Notes: generated by a model from the sequence alone, not told the origin. Shown: positions 45,245-52,953, counted from the first letter of the stretch. The stretch: 64,000 bases of DNA from Owenweeksia sp965229445 (GCA_965229445.1 OZ245876.1:2604001-2668000), one strand, 5' to 3'. Numbers and translations are program-made.

Positions 45245-46339
45245 TCAGACATTGAATCGGAAATGCATTACATCGCCATCGTGAACCACATATTCCTTGC
45301 CTTCAACGCCAAGTTTCCCAGCTTCCCTAACAGCAGATTCAGATCCAAAATGCACAAAATCATCATAGTGGATCACTTCTGCCCGAATAAATCCTTTCTC
45401 AAAATCGGTATGAATAACGCCTGCCGCTTGTGGCGCCGTACTGCCCTTCTTAACAGTCCATGCCCGCACTTCCTTCTCACCGGCAGTAAAATAAGTTTGC
45501 AGGTTCAGTAAATGATAAGCAGTGCGAATCAACTTATTGATGCCCGGCTCCTCAAGTCCCAAATCTTCCAGAAACAATGCCCTTTCCTCATAGGTCTCCA
45601 ACTCCGCGATATCTGCTTCCGTAGCTACCGCCAGGTAAATGACCTCCGCACCTTCAGACTTGGCAATATCCTGAACCTGAGTTACCCATTCATTGCCATC
45701 CCGTGCCGAGGCTTCATCCACATTACAAACATATAGGATGGGTTTGTCAGTTAGAAACTGAATTTCGGATAAAAACGCTTCCTGGTCTTCATTTCTTTCA
45801 AAGGCTCGCACGCTCTTACCCGCTTCAAGGTGACTTTTTAAACGGGTCAACAAACTTACATTGCCAACCTCATCCTTATTGCCAGTCCTGGCCGCCTTTT
45901 GATGTTTTTCCAACCTCTTCTCCAAAGTATCGAGATCCTTTAGCTGCAGCTCAATATCTATGGTTTCTTTGTCGCGAATGGGATCAATGCTGCCATCCAC
46001 ATGCGTAATATTATCGTTCTCAAAACATCGCAAAACATGAATGATGGCATTACACTCTCTAATGTTTCCTAAAAACTGATTGCCCAACCCTTCGCCTTTA
46101 CTAGCGCCTCTCACTAAACCAGCTATATCTACAATTTCCACTGTGGCCGGAACTACCCTTTGTGGCTGAACTAAATCTTCCAGTTTACTAAGTCTGGGAT
46201 CGGGAACCGTAACCATGCCAATGTTTGGTTCAATCGTGCAAAATGGAAAATTTGCCGACTGAGCCTTAGCGTTGGAAAGACAGTTAAAAAGAGTTGATTT
46301 ACCTACATTCGGTAAGCCTACAATACCACACTTCATCAC
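45245..46339 (-). CDS. ychF: Redox-responsive ATPase YchF (Obg family)
   Basis: 364 residues. G1 GLPNVGKSTLFN, DIAGLVRGASKGEG as switch II, an unusual NxxE in the ATP-specific G4 region (YVCNVDEASA), and the C-terminal TGS-like domain (FTAGEKEVRAWTVKKGSTAPQAAGVIHTDFEKGFIRAEV). YchF binds ATP better than GTP and acts on ribosomes and in oxidative stress. Start at Met1 or Met2 is open. It is monocistronic in this view: a 138-bp spacer follows to parE and 152 bp precede the divergent transketolase gene. Confidence 0.95.
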   Translation of the reverse strand: MMKCGIVGLPNVGKSTLFNCLSNAKAQSANFPFCTIEPNIGMVTVPDPRLSKLEDLVQPQRVVPATVEIVDIAGLVRGASKGEGLGNQFLGNIRECNAIIHVLRCFENDNITHVDGSIDPIRDKETIDIELQLKDLDTLEKRLEKHQKAARTGNKDEVGNVSLLTRLKSHLEAGKSVRAFERNEDQEAFLSEIQFLTDKPILYVCNVDEASARDGNEWVTQVQDIAKSEGAEVIYLAVATEADIAELETYEERALFLEDLGLEEPGINKLIRTAYHLLNLQTYFTAGEKEVRAWTVKKGSTAPQAAGVIHTDFEKGFIRAEVIHYDDFVHFGSESAVREAGKLGVEGKEYVVHDGDVMHFRFNV

Positions 46340-46356
46340 AAAGATTTTAAGGGCGG

Positions 46357-46364
46357 CAAAGGTA
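46357..46364 (-). promoter_or_regulatory. -7 element of ychF
   Basis: On the minus strand this reads TACCTTTG, a match to TAnnTTTG, 17 bases upstream of the ychF start. No TTG at the expected 17-20 bp spacing was seen. Confidence 0.5.
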
Positions 46365-46466
46365 GGTTTTTGGATTCAATTTCATGCCGCAGATCAGCTA
46401 CAGCCAACATCATTGATATTTATATAAATTTTTCAACAGAAGTTTTCTGAGGGTAGCGGGATACTC

Positions 46467-46474
46467 TACTTTTG
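46467..46474 (+). promoter_or_regulatory. -7 element of the transketolase operon
   Basis: TACTTTTG matches TAnnTTTG, with 17 bases to the ATG of the transketolase N-terminal gene at 46492. The -33 region (46443-46449, TTTTCTG) is only weakly like TTG. Confidence 0.5.
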
Positions 46475-46491
46475 CCTCCCAAATTCTATTT

Positions 46492-47343
46492 ATGACTGGA
46501 CCAACCAACCCCAAGATGATAGCCTCTCAGATTAGACGCGACATTGTGCGTATGGTACACGCCGTACAGTCCGGTCATCCGGGGGGATCATTGGGATGTA
46601 CCGAATTTTTCACGGCATTATATTTTGAAATAATGCAGGATATCGATCCCGCAAACTTTAAGATGGACGGATTGGGTGAGGATATTTTCATTCTTTCCAA
46701 TGGGCATATCAGTCCAGTGTTTTATAGCACCCTCAGTCGAAGAGGTTATTTTAACCTGAAAGAACTCAGTACTTTCAGAAAGTTAAATTCTCGCCTGCAA
46801 GGACATCCAACCACTCATGAAGGTCTGCCAGGAGTGCGCATTGCCTCCGGCTCGTTGGGACAGGGAATGTCCGTAGCTATTGGAGCTGCACTATCCAAGA
46901 AACTCAATGGCGATAATCACCTGGTATATACCCTGCACGGTGATGGCGAATTGCAAGAAGGACAAATTTGGGAAGCAGCCATGTTTGCTCCCAATAAGAA
47001 GGTAGATAATCTGATATGCACCATCGATGCCAACGGTCAACAAATAGATGGTGCCACACAAGATGTTATGCCGCTCGGTGACATTGGAACCAAATTTGAA
47101 GCCTTTGGATGGAAAGTGATGTCTATTGAAGATGGAAATGACATGGATCAGGTTATTGCGGGCCTGAAAAAGGCCAAATCCTTAACAGGTAAGGGACAAC
47201 CGGTTTGTGTGGTAATGACCACAGATATGGGCAGCGGCGTGGATTTCATGGCAGGCACACATAAATGGCACGGTATTGCCCCTAATGATGAGCAGTTGCA
47301 AAGTGCCTTGAACCAATTGGAAGAAACACTGGGTGACTATTAA
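46492..47343 (+). CDS. Transketolase, N-terminal subunit
   Basis: 283 residues: the pyrophosphate-binding half of a split transketolase, which moves two-carbon units between sugar phosphates in the pentose phosphate pathway with thiamine diphosphate. The TPP motif GDGELQEGQIWEAAMFA is present (GDG...N position altered as in other split enzymes), as are HPGGSLG and GSLGQGMS. The C-terminal half is encoded at 48748-49719. The two halves are separated by a vWA-protein gene 11 bp downstream. Confidence 0.92.
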   Translation: MTGPTNPKMIASQIRRDIVRMVHAVQSGHPGGSLGCTEFFTALYFEIMQDIDPANFKMDGLGEDIFILSNGHISPVFYSTLSRRGYFNLKELSTFRKLNSRLQGHPTTHEGLPGVRIASGSLGQGMSVAIGAALSKKLNGDNHLVYTLHGDGELQEGQIWEAAMFAPNKKVDNLICTIDANGQQIDGATQDVMPLGDIGTKFEAFGWKVMSIEDGNDMDQVIAGLKKAKSLTGKGQPVCVVMTTDMGSGVDFMAGTHKWHGIAPNDEQLQSALNQLEETLGDY

Positions 47344-47354
47344 AAACCAGAAAT

Positions 47355-48740
47355 TTGTTCAGAATATTTAAGATCGTCTTTTTACTGGCGTGTTTCGCCG
47401 CTTCTACTTTAGGTCATAGCCAAAAACCTAAGGAGGAAGAGAGCTTAACCCGGATACTATTTGTATTTGATGGTTCCCAGAGCATGTATGGACGATGGGA
47501 AAGTGGGAGAAAAGTTGACATCGCCCAACGCTTGATGACGGAAATGCTGGACAGCTTGCAAAGCCTGCAGAGCGACCAATTTCAACTCGCACTTCGGGTT
47601 TATGGTCATCAAAAGCCAGTACCTCCTCAAGACTGTAATGACACCAAGCTGGAAGTACCTTTTCGCAACAACAACATCGGACAAATAAAATCGCGCCTTA
47701 AGAGTATTACTCCTAAAGGCACTACCCCTATTGCACGTTCATTGTTGCGGGCTGGCAACGATTTCCCTCCCTGCGAAAATTGCCGGAATATTATCATTCT
47801 TATTACAGATGGTGTAGAAGCTTGTGATGAAGATCCCTGTGCTGCTTCTCGCATGCTTCAGAAAAAAGGCATCATTCTGAAGCCCTTTGTTATTGGGATA
47901 GGACTGGATAAGGGATTTCAGGACACCTTTGAGTGCGTAGGGACTTATTTTGATGCTGCAGATGAAGAAACCTTTCAAAATGTACTGGGCGTGGTCATCT
48001 CTCAGGCCCTGGATAACACTTCTGCTCAAATCAATTTACTCGATCAATATGATTTACCATCAGAAACTGATGTGGCCATCACCTTTAGAGATGAAGTGAG
48101 CAGCAAGGTGAAAAAGCATATCATCCATACTCTGAATTATAAGGGCAATCCAGATACCATATACCTGGATCCATTGGTACGCTATGAAATGACCGTGCAT
48201 TCTATTCCACCTCAGGTTTTGGAAGATATCATAATTGCCCCCGGAAAGCACAACCAATTTGGCCTTAAAATGCCAAGGGGAAATCTGGAATTAAAAATCA
48301 GTACCAGAGCCACTTATGACGACCTTAAGTGTATAGTCCGCCAACATGGTGACGCGGAAATTCTTCATGTCCAAGACTTTAACACCTCAGAAAAATACCT
48401 GGCTGGCGAATATGATATTGAAATATTAACCCTGCCCCGTTATGTCCAAAGCAGGTTAAAAATAGAACCGGGTAAAACTACTACGATTGGTATTCCTACT
48501 CCTGGCAAAGTAAATTTTAACAGCAGCGCTCCCGGTTACGGCAGTATTCTGGTTGAAAAAGAGAATGAACTGGAGTGGGTGATCGATCTAGATTCCGATG
48601 CCTCCCGCCAAAGTATCTCCTTGCAACCCGGAAATTATAAGGTGATTTTTCGAACTAAATCTTCCAAAAAAAGCGAGTATTCCGTAGCCAAAAGGTTTTC
48701 CGTAAACTCTGGCGCTACCACCATAGTTAATCTGAATTAA
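47355..48740 (+). CDS. Secreted vWA-domain protein between the transketolase halves
   Basis: 461 residues. The start must be the TTG at 47355-47357: it gives a good signal peptide (MFRIFKIVFLLACFAASTLGHSQ) that later starts would lose. Residues ~32-215 form a von Willebrand factor A domain with an intact MIDAS: D39-x-S41-x-S43 (DGSQS), Thr in SITPKGTTPIA, and Asp in LITDGVEACDEDPC. The rest is three or four beta-rich repeats without a known fold. There is no C-terminal sorting domain and no helix, so it is probably periplasmic. It is 11 bp after the N-terminal and 7 bp before the C-terminal transketolase gene. Confidence 0.88.
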   Translation: MFRIFKIVFLLACFAASTLGHSQKPKEEESLTRILFVFDGSQSMYGRWESGRKVDIAQRLMTEMLDSLQSLQSDQFQLALRVYGHQKPVPPQDCNDTKLEVPFRNNNIGQIKSRLKSITPKGTTPIARSLLRAGNDFPPCENCRNIIILITDGVEACDEDPCAASRMLQKKGIILKPFVIGIGLDKGFQDTFECVGTYFDAADEETFQNVLGVVISQALDNTSAQINLLDQYDLPSETDVAITFRDEVSSKVKKHIIHTLNYKGNPDTIYLDPLVRYEMTVHSIPPQVLEDIIIAPGKHNQFGLKMPRGNLELKISTRATYDDLKCIVRQHGDAEILHVQDFNTSEKYLAGEYDIEILTLPRYVQSRLKIEPGKTTTIGIPTPGKVNFNSSAPGYGSILVEKENELEWVIDLDSDASRQSISLQPGNYKVIFRTKSSKKSEYSVAKRFSVNSGATTIVNLN

Positions 48741-48747
48741 GCAGCTA

Positions 48748-49719
48748 ATGAAATACACTGATAGCGGATCAAAAGACACACGTTCTGGTTTTGGGGCTGG
48801 ATTGTTAGAGTTGGGTCGTGAGAACCCGAAAGTAGTGGGTCTGTGTGCAGATCTTACCGGTTCCTTAAAGATGAATGCCTTTCAAGATGAATTTCCCGAT
48901 CGTTTTTATCAGGTAGGCATCGCGGAAGCCAATATGATGGGTATCGCGGCCGGATTAACCATCGGGGGTATGATACCCTTTACCGGCACCTTTGCTAACT
49001 TTTCTACCGGGAGGGTTTATGATCAAATTAGACAGTCTATTGCTTATTCAGGCAAGAATGTAAAGATATGTGCCTCTCATGCGGGCTTAACCCTCGGCGA
49101 GGACGGTGCTACGCATCAGATTTTGGAGGATATCGGATTAATGAAAATGCTTCCGGGCATGACAGTCATTAATCCTTGTGATTACAATCAAACCAAAGCT
49201 GCCACCAAGGCCATTGCCGATCTTAATGGTCCGGTATACCTGCGGTTTGGTCGGCCCAAGGTGCCCAACTTCACTCCAGAAAATCAACAGTTTGAAATCG
49301 GTAAAGGCATTCTTTTTCAGGAGGGTACGGACGTGAGTATCATCGCCACCGGACATATGGTATGGAAGGCGCTTGAAGCGGCCGAGCAACTGGCCGGTGA
49401 AGGGATAAGCGCCGAAGTCATTAATATCCACACCATAAAGCCCCTTGATGAGGAAATCATCCTTAATTCTATTTCTAAAACCAATTGTGTGGTAACGGCT
49501 GAAGAACACCAACGCAATGGCGGACTGGGTGAATCAGTAGCTGGATTATTGGCCGGAACCTCACCTGCTCCCCAGGAGTTTGTGGCGGTGAACGACAGTT
49601 TTGGTGAAAGTGGCAAGCCCGAAGAATTACTGGAGAAGTATGGTCTGAGTACTTCAGAAATAGTAAAAGCGGCAAAAAAGGCCAATTCAAGAAAGACCGT
49701 ATTAAACCATATGTCCTAA
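48748..49719 (+). CDS. Transketolase, C-terminal subunit
   Basis: 323 residues: the pyrimidine-binding and C-terminal domains of the split transketolase. Visible: VGLCADLTGSLKMNAF, FPDRFYQVGIAEANMMGIAAGL (catalytic Glu in GIAEANM), SHAGLTLGEDGATHQ, and the C-terminal region VNIHTIKPLDEEIIL with EEHQRNGGLG. Partner of the N-terminal subunit at 46492-47343. Seven bases separate it from the vWA gene. The DXS-like resemblance is general for the family. Confidence 0.92.
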   Translation: MKYTDSGSKDTRSGFGAGLLELGRENPKVVGLCADLTGSLKMNAFQDEFPDRFYQVGIAEANMMGIAAGLTIGGMIPFTGTFANFSTGRVYDQIRQSIAYSGKNVKICASHAGLTLGEDGATHQILEDIGLMKMLPGMTVINPCDYNQTKAATKAIADLNGPVYLRFGRPKVPNFTPENQQFEIGKGILFQEGTDVSIIATGHMVWKALEAAEQLAGEGISAEVINIHTIKPLDEEIILNSISKTNCVVTAEEHQRNGGLGESVAGLLAGTSPAPQEFVAVNDSFGESGKPEELLEKYGLSTSEIVKAAKKANSRKTVLNHMS

Positions 49720-49748
49720 ATTCCGTCTAAAGTGCAAGCTTAGCGGAA

Positions 49749-50279
49749 TTGGAGGAGAAAATTCTTGACGCATTAGAGCAAGGTGATAATCACCGAGCAT
49801 TCAATCTCATTGTAGAAACCTACGATCAGAGGCTGTATTGGCATATCCGCCGCATGCTCCACATACATGACGATACCGATGATGTGCTTCAGGAGTGCTT
49901 CATAAAGATTTGGAAAAACCTCGATAAGTTTAGAAGAGACTCATCCTTATACACCTGGCTATACCGCATTGCCACGAATGAAGCGCTCAATTTCATAAAG
50001 AAACGTAATCGAATGTATAGTTCAAGCTTGGATTCACTGGAGAGCACCGACCTCCAATTGCGCAGTGACAGCTATTTTGATGAAACGAAAGCCAATGCAC
50101 GCTTTGAATTAGCGATAAGTCGATTGCCAGACAAACAACGTCAGGTATTTAATATGAAGTACTTTGAGGAAATGAAGTATCAGGATATGGCAGAGATACT
50201 AGACACCTCGGTGGGAGCTTTAAAGGCCTCGTATCATCATGCCGTGAAAAAATTGAAGGAGATGTTAAGTGATGATTAA
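49749..50279 (+). CDS. ECF-type RNA polymerase sigma factor
   Basis: 176 residues. Region 2: YDQRLYWHIRRMLHIHDDTDDVLQECFIKIWKNLDKFR, SLYTWLYRIATNEALNFIKKR. Region 4: ISRLPDKQRQVFNMKYFEEMKYQDMAEILDTSVGALKASYHHAVKKLK. The start is TTG at 49749-49751; there is an in-frame stop shortly upstream and the next Met would lose most of region 2. It is followed by a membrane protein and a Spy-like periplasmic protein, which likely adjust its activity. Confidence 0.93.
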   Translation: MEEKILDALEQGDNHRAFNLIVETYDQRLYWHIRRMLHIHDDTDDVLQECFIKIWKNLDKFRRDSSLYTWLYRIATNEALNFIKKRNRMYSSSLDSLESTDLQLRSDSYFDETKANARFELAISRLPDKQRQVFNMKYFEEMKYQDMAEILDTSVGALKASYHHAVKKLKEMLSDD

Positions 50280-50320
50280 ACCTATTGGCGTGGGAAGAAT
50301 CAAAGGATAGAGCTTAGGGG

Positions 50321-50382
50321 TTAATGATGAGTGATGAATGATTAATGATAAGTGTGAAGTGATGAGTGATAAGTGATAAATT
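50321..50382 (+). repeat. Degenerate GTGATGA tandem repeat
   Basis: About 62 bp made of imperfect GTGATGA/GTGATAA-like units between the ECF sigma factor and the next gene. It is non-coding. A related degenerate run lies on the other strand in the 8473-9058 region. Confidence 0.7.
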
Positions 50383-50472
50383 AAGAATTTGAGAATAAGA
50401 GAAATAATCTATTTAATTCTGGTTAAGGCCTACTAAAGTGGGTATGAGTAAATAGATAAGGACCACTCGGAT

Positions 50473-50901
50473 ATGGAAGATTCAGAATTTGATAAATACA
50501 GAAATAAGGTATCTGGCTACGAAGTACCGGAGGGATATTTTGAATCCAAAAGAAAGTCCCTGCGACAGATAGCCGAAGAGGTACCGAAGCAAAAATCCAA
50601 AGTGATTCGTTTGCCTTTTGGTTGGATTGCCAGCGGTGTTGCTGCTGCGCTACTGATCGGGCTGTTTATCTGGGGGCCTGATACTTCCGCCCCTACATCG
50701 GTTGATTTTGATTTCGAGCAGGAAGAGTTGGCTGACTATGTCTATGAAAACTATAACTATGAGCTGAATGAGCAATTGCTACTGCTTGAATTAAGTGAAG
50801 AAGACCTGTTGTTTAATGATTCCACAGGCATCTCTGATGATTACCTGGAGATTTTAATAGATGAGAATTTTGATCAAACATTGAACTATGAATATCTATA
50901 A
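50473..50901 (+). CDS. Single-pass membrane protein, probable anti-sigma-like partner
   Basis: 142 residues, not recognised by fold. Cytoplasmic N terminus of about 40 charged residues (YEVPEGYFESKRKSLRQIAEE), one helix (~50-68, WIASGVAAALLIGLFIWG), then an acidic periplasmic tail rich in Glu, Asp and Tyr. Size, topology and place after an ECF sigma gene resemble small anti-sigma factors of Bacteroidota, but no zinc or classical ASD motif is visible. Its 3' end overlaps the next gene by 14 bp. Confidence 0.7.
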   Translation: MEDSEFDKYRNKVSGYEVPEGYFESKRKSLRQIAEEVPKQKSKVIRLPFGWIASGVAAALLIGLFIWGPDTSAPTSVDFDFEQEELADYVYENYNYELNEQLLLLELSEEDLLFNDSTGISDDYLEILIDENFDQTLNYEYL

Positions 50902-51364
50902 GCTTTTTACGGTGCTGCTTTTGGTAGGACTGTGGCAGGGCGCTCTTGCCCAAAAAGGAGAAGACGAACAGGAAATGCGTGATCGCATGGAAGCCTTTCG
51001 GGCACAATTTTTAACGGAGCAGCTGGACCTCACACCAGAGGAGGCTCAGAGGTTTTGGCCGGTATACAATCAGTATCGCAAAGAGTTGGATGCCATTCAG
51101 GAAAAACGCATGAAAAGACATGGCAAACACCGCGGTCATGCCAAAGAAGCGCTAAATGAACTGAGTGAGGAGCAGATCTACCAACAACTGGAGGAAGAAA
51201 TGAAGATGCAACAAAATTTACTGGATCTCCGCCGAAAATATTACGAGCGGTTTGACGAGGTTTTACCTATCAAAAAGGTGGCTTTGCTTTATATGGCAGA
51301 AGGAGAATTTCAACGACGATTGATCCGCAGGTTAGGTGAGCGGGGAAAGCCTCCGGGGCATTAA
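50888..51364 (+). CDS. Spy/CpxP-like periplasmic protein
   Basis: 158 residues. Signal peptide (MNIYKLFTVLLLVGLWQGALAQ), then an all-helical, strongly charged protein with an LTxxQ-like motif: QLDLTPEEAQRFWPVYNQYRKEL. His- and Arg-rich segment at ~residue 75-85 (RMKRHGKHRGHAKE). Such proteins follow ECF sigma genes in Bacteroidota and may sense misfolded protein or metal in the periplasm. It is the last gene before the tRNA locus, in a reading order sigma, membrane protein, Spy-like protein. Confidence 0.82.
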   Translation: MNIYKLFTVLLLVGLWQGALAQKGEDEQEMRDRMEAFRAQFLTEQLDLTPEEAQRFWPVYNQYRKELDAIQEKRMKRHGKHRGHAKEALNELSEEQIYQQLEEEMKMQQNLLDLRRKYYERFDEVLPIKKVALLYMAEGEFQRRLIRRLGERGKPPGH

Positions 51365-51393
51365 ATTTTCTCTCAGGATAACTGAAAGTATTT

Positions 51394-51401
51394 TATATTT
51401 G
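51394..51401 (+). promoter_or_regulatory. -7 element before the tRNA-His locus
   Basis: TATATTTG fits TAnnTTTG, 40 bases upstream of the first, broken tRNA copy and 165 bases upstream of the intact one. No TTG at the usual distance. It would drive a transcript that spans both copies. Confidence 0.5.
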
Positions 51402-51440
51402 CAGCCCTGTTTCAGATGCTCATCCGAATCAGATTGAAAT

Positions 51441-51505
51441 GGTGGTTGTAGCTCAGTTGCCCGCCCGGATGAACGGAATCACCGTTCAGACGGGGTTAGA
51501 GCGCC
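51441..51505 (+). pseudogene. Broken tRNA-His copy with a 35-bp hairpin insertion in the D-loop
   Basis: Bases 51441-51459 equal the first 19 bases of the intact tRNA below, and 51495-51505 continue it (GTTAGAGCGCC). Between them a 35-bp insertion (51460-51494) sits in the D-loop; it forms a hairpin with TGAACGG/CCGTTCA arms, CCCG/CGGG outer arms and GA/GA internal loop. After the D-arm the anticodon and T-arms are absent: 51506-51565 is unrelated and holds a second hairpin ATACC/GGTAT (51507-51521). No functional tRNA can come from it. Confidence 0.75.
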
Positions 51506-51565
51506 GATACCAAAAAGGTATATTCGCGCAAGGAGCACCTGAGGGAGTCAACACCTAAGATAAAT

Positions 51566-51641
51566 GGTGGTTGTAGCTCAGTTGGTTAGAGCGCCTGATT
51601 GTGGTTCAGGAGGTCGTGGGTTCGAGACCCATCTTCCACCC
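51566..51641 (+). tRNA. tRNA-His (GTG)
   Basis: Cloverleaf with G at -1 (51566), D-arm AGCTCAGTTGGTTAGAGC, anticodon stem CCTGA/TCAGG with loop TTGTGGT (anticodon GTG at 51601-51603), and T-arm GTGGG-TTCGAGA-CCCAT. The acceptor stem pairs at positions 1-4 and 7, but positions 5 and 6 would be T-T mismatches. G-1 can pair with the discriminator C, as in histidine tRNAs. CCA is not fully encoded (CCAG follows). It lies between a broken 5' copy (51441) and a 3' fragment (51813). Confidence 0.9.
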
Positions 51642-51646
51642 AGGAT

Positions 51647-51678
51647 AAAGCTTCGTTATAAGACGAGGCTTTTTTTTT
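51647..51678 (+). terminator. Rho-independent terminator after tRNA-His
   Basis: Stem AAAGCTTCGT/ACGAGGCTTT (51647-51656/51663-51672), loop TATAAG, followed by a run of T up to 51678. A second, related terminator at 51837-51867 is a duplicate. Confidence 0.9.
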
Positions 51679-51702
51679 GGACCCAACCGTCGTTTTAAAA
51701 AA

Positions 51703-51813
51703 ATGGGGCGAGCCTGCCTACCGCAGGTAGGAAGTTCATCCCGAGCGAGGAACCAGCCGTAGGGTACACCCTGCCTGCCCACCCGTGGAGGGAGCGAGTA
51801 ACGAGCCGAAGGG
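51703..51813 (+). repeat. Palindromic insertion between tRNA-His fragments
   Basis: Sequence between the first terminator and the tRNA 3' fragment, with no gene. It holds CCTGC-CTACC-GCAGG at 51713-51727 (also CTACC-GCA-GGTAG), a CCTGCCTGCCC stretch at 51770-51780, and a 22-bp imperfect direct repeat (51743-51764 and 51792-51813, 19 of 22 bases equal). Bases 51703-51718 recur with one change at 51891-51906. Confidence 0.6.
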
Positions 51814-51830
51814 AGACCCATCTTCCACCC
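51813..51830 (+). pseudogene. 3' fragment of tRNA-His
   Basis: 18 bases identical to the 3' end of the intact tRNA (51624-51641), from the T-loop to the acceptor end. It is followed, as in the intact copy, by a terminator hairpin. The 5' part is replaced by the palindromic insertion. It is a remnant of a duplicated tRNA. Confidence 0.7.
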
Positions 51831-51836
51831 TAGTAC

Positions 51837-51867
51837 AAAGCTTCGTTGTGAAACGGGGCTTTTTTTT
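51837..51867 (+). terminator. Second copy of the tRNA terminator
   Basis: Stem AAAGCTTCGTT/AACGGGGCTTT (51837-51847/51852-51862), GTGA tetraloop, run of T to 51867. Its 5' arm and position copy the terminator at 51647, about 190 bp upstream, with base changes that keep pairing. Confidence 0.8.
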
Positions 51868-52038
51868 GCTCCTATATTTGGATCCATACAATGGGTCGAG
51901 CCTGCCGCGTTCAGCCTCCATACTTTTTTACACTCCATTTGCACTCTTTTACATTCCTTTATAAAAGGTTCTAAACTGGCTCCCTATTTTCACCACAGAA
52001 ACAATCCAGTAGCCTTACTGGATAATAATTATTTTGAA

Positions 52039-52953
52039 ATGCTTCTAAAAAATCTACTGACAGCTCTATCTAGTTTTTGCCTGATACTTTGCGTCTCTTG
52101 CCATCAGAAAGAAACACTGGAAATACCAGAAACAGCCCATCCTGATCAAGAGATTCATGGTGAATCAAAGTATAAAGACGCTCATGCTTATGGCGGCTGG
52201 TTTTGTCCGGATAATCTAGGTGGCTTTCCTCCCTTGGATGTTCAGCAAATGGATATGTTGACTGTGGTAGAAGGCCGTTTACCAAGCAGGGAAGAAACTA
52301 GAAATGGCAGCTCCTTAATGTACTTTGACCCGGAAGAAACGCCTGACGCCCTTCCACTAGACATAGCTTTACCCAGAATAGCCACCTACTATAATAATTT
52401 CAGCAATAGAAATGAATTGGTCATCGTAATTCAAGCAGTAGTGATCGGCGCCGATACCGTTGTAGGCTTCAGATACCTCAACGGTGGGAATGGTTCTTCA
52501 TGGTATGGGGAGGTCAATTTCCTCTCTGATGAGGAAATAGCAGCAATCGGGCCCACACCCTTCATCTTTATAGAAGAGGAAATAGACGCGTCCAAAGAGC
52601 TGGTCTGGCAAATGATTGCTCAATCCAGCTACGGTCGGAAGTTGGGATTACTATTGGGTGAACAGGCCTTTTTCGCATCCGACTGGACTGAAGAATCAGA
52701 GCTGCGCATCAACTATGAATCTGACAGAATTAAGGCGACGGGCATGATCGCCAATTTGTTTGGGAATATTTACCTTCAAATCGACTATAGTTCTGATGGC
52801 ACGCCCTACACGGAAAAGATTCTCCTGATGGAACAAAATGGCAAAACCCAGGTGCAGGTAGTTTCCGGACCGCATGGGGCTGACTTTAATGATGAACAGC
52901 TAGACTGGAGCAATTGGTTCCAGGACATTAAAAATCAAAGCGAGGCAGGTTAA
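52039..52953 (+). CDS. Lipoprotein with a SRPBCC-like C-terminal half
   Basis: 304 residues. Lipoprotein signal with lipobox LCVSC (Cys21). The N-terminal half (~40-165) is not recognised. The C-terminal half (~175-300, FIEEEIDASKELVWQMIAQSSYGRKLG... IKATGMIANLFGN... KTQVQVVSGP) has the strand-helix rhythm of START/SRPBCC ligand-binding domains; this is a pattern judgement only. It is likely anchored in the outer membrane. It has no close neighbours on the same strand to hint at function. Confidence 0.68.
   Translation: MLLKNLLTALSSFCLILCVSCHQKETLEIPETAHPDQEIHGESKYKDAHAYGGWFCPDNLGGFPPLDVQQMDMLTVVEGRLPSREETRNGSSLMYFDPEETPDALPLDIALPRIATYYNNFSNRNELVIVIQAVVIGADTVVGFRYLNGGNGSSWYGEVNFLSDEEIAAIGPTPFIFIEEEIDASKELVWQMIAQSSYGRKLGLLLGEQAFFASDWTEESELRINYESDRIKATGMIANLFGNIYLQIDYSSDGTPYTEKILLMEQNGKTQVQVVSGPHGADFNDEQLDWSNWFQDIKNQSEAG

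Noticed and set aside
51606..51944. Minus-strand open frame of 112 codons across the tRNA locus
   Set aside because: It reads through the tRNA, both terminators and the repeats; its composition follows the palindromes.
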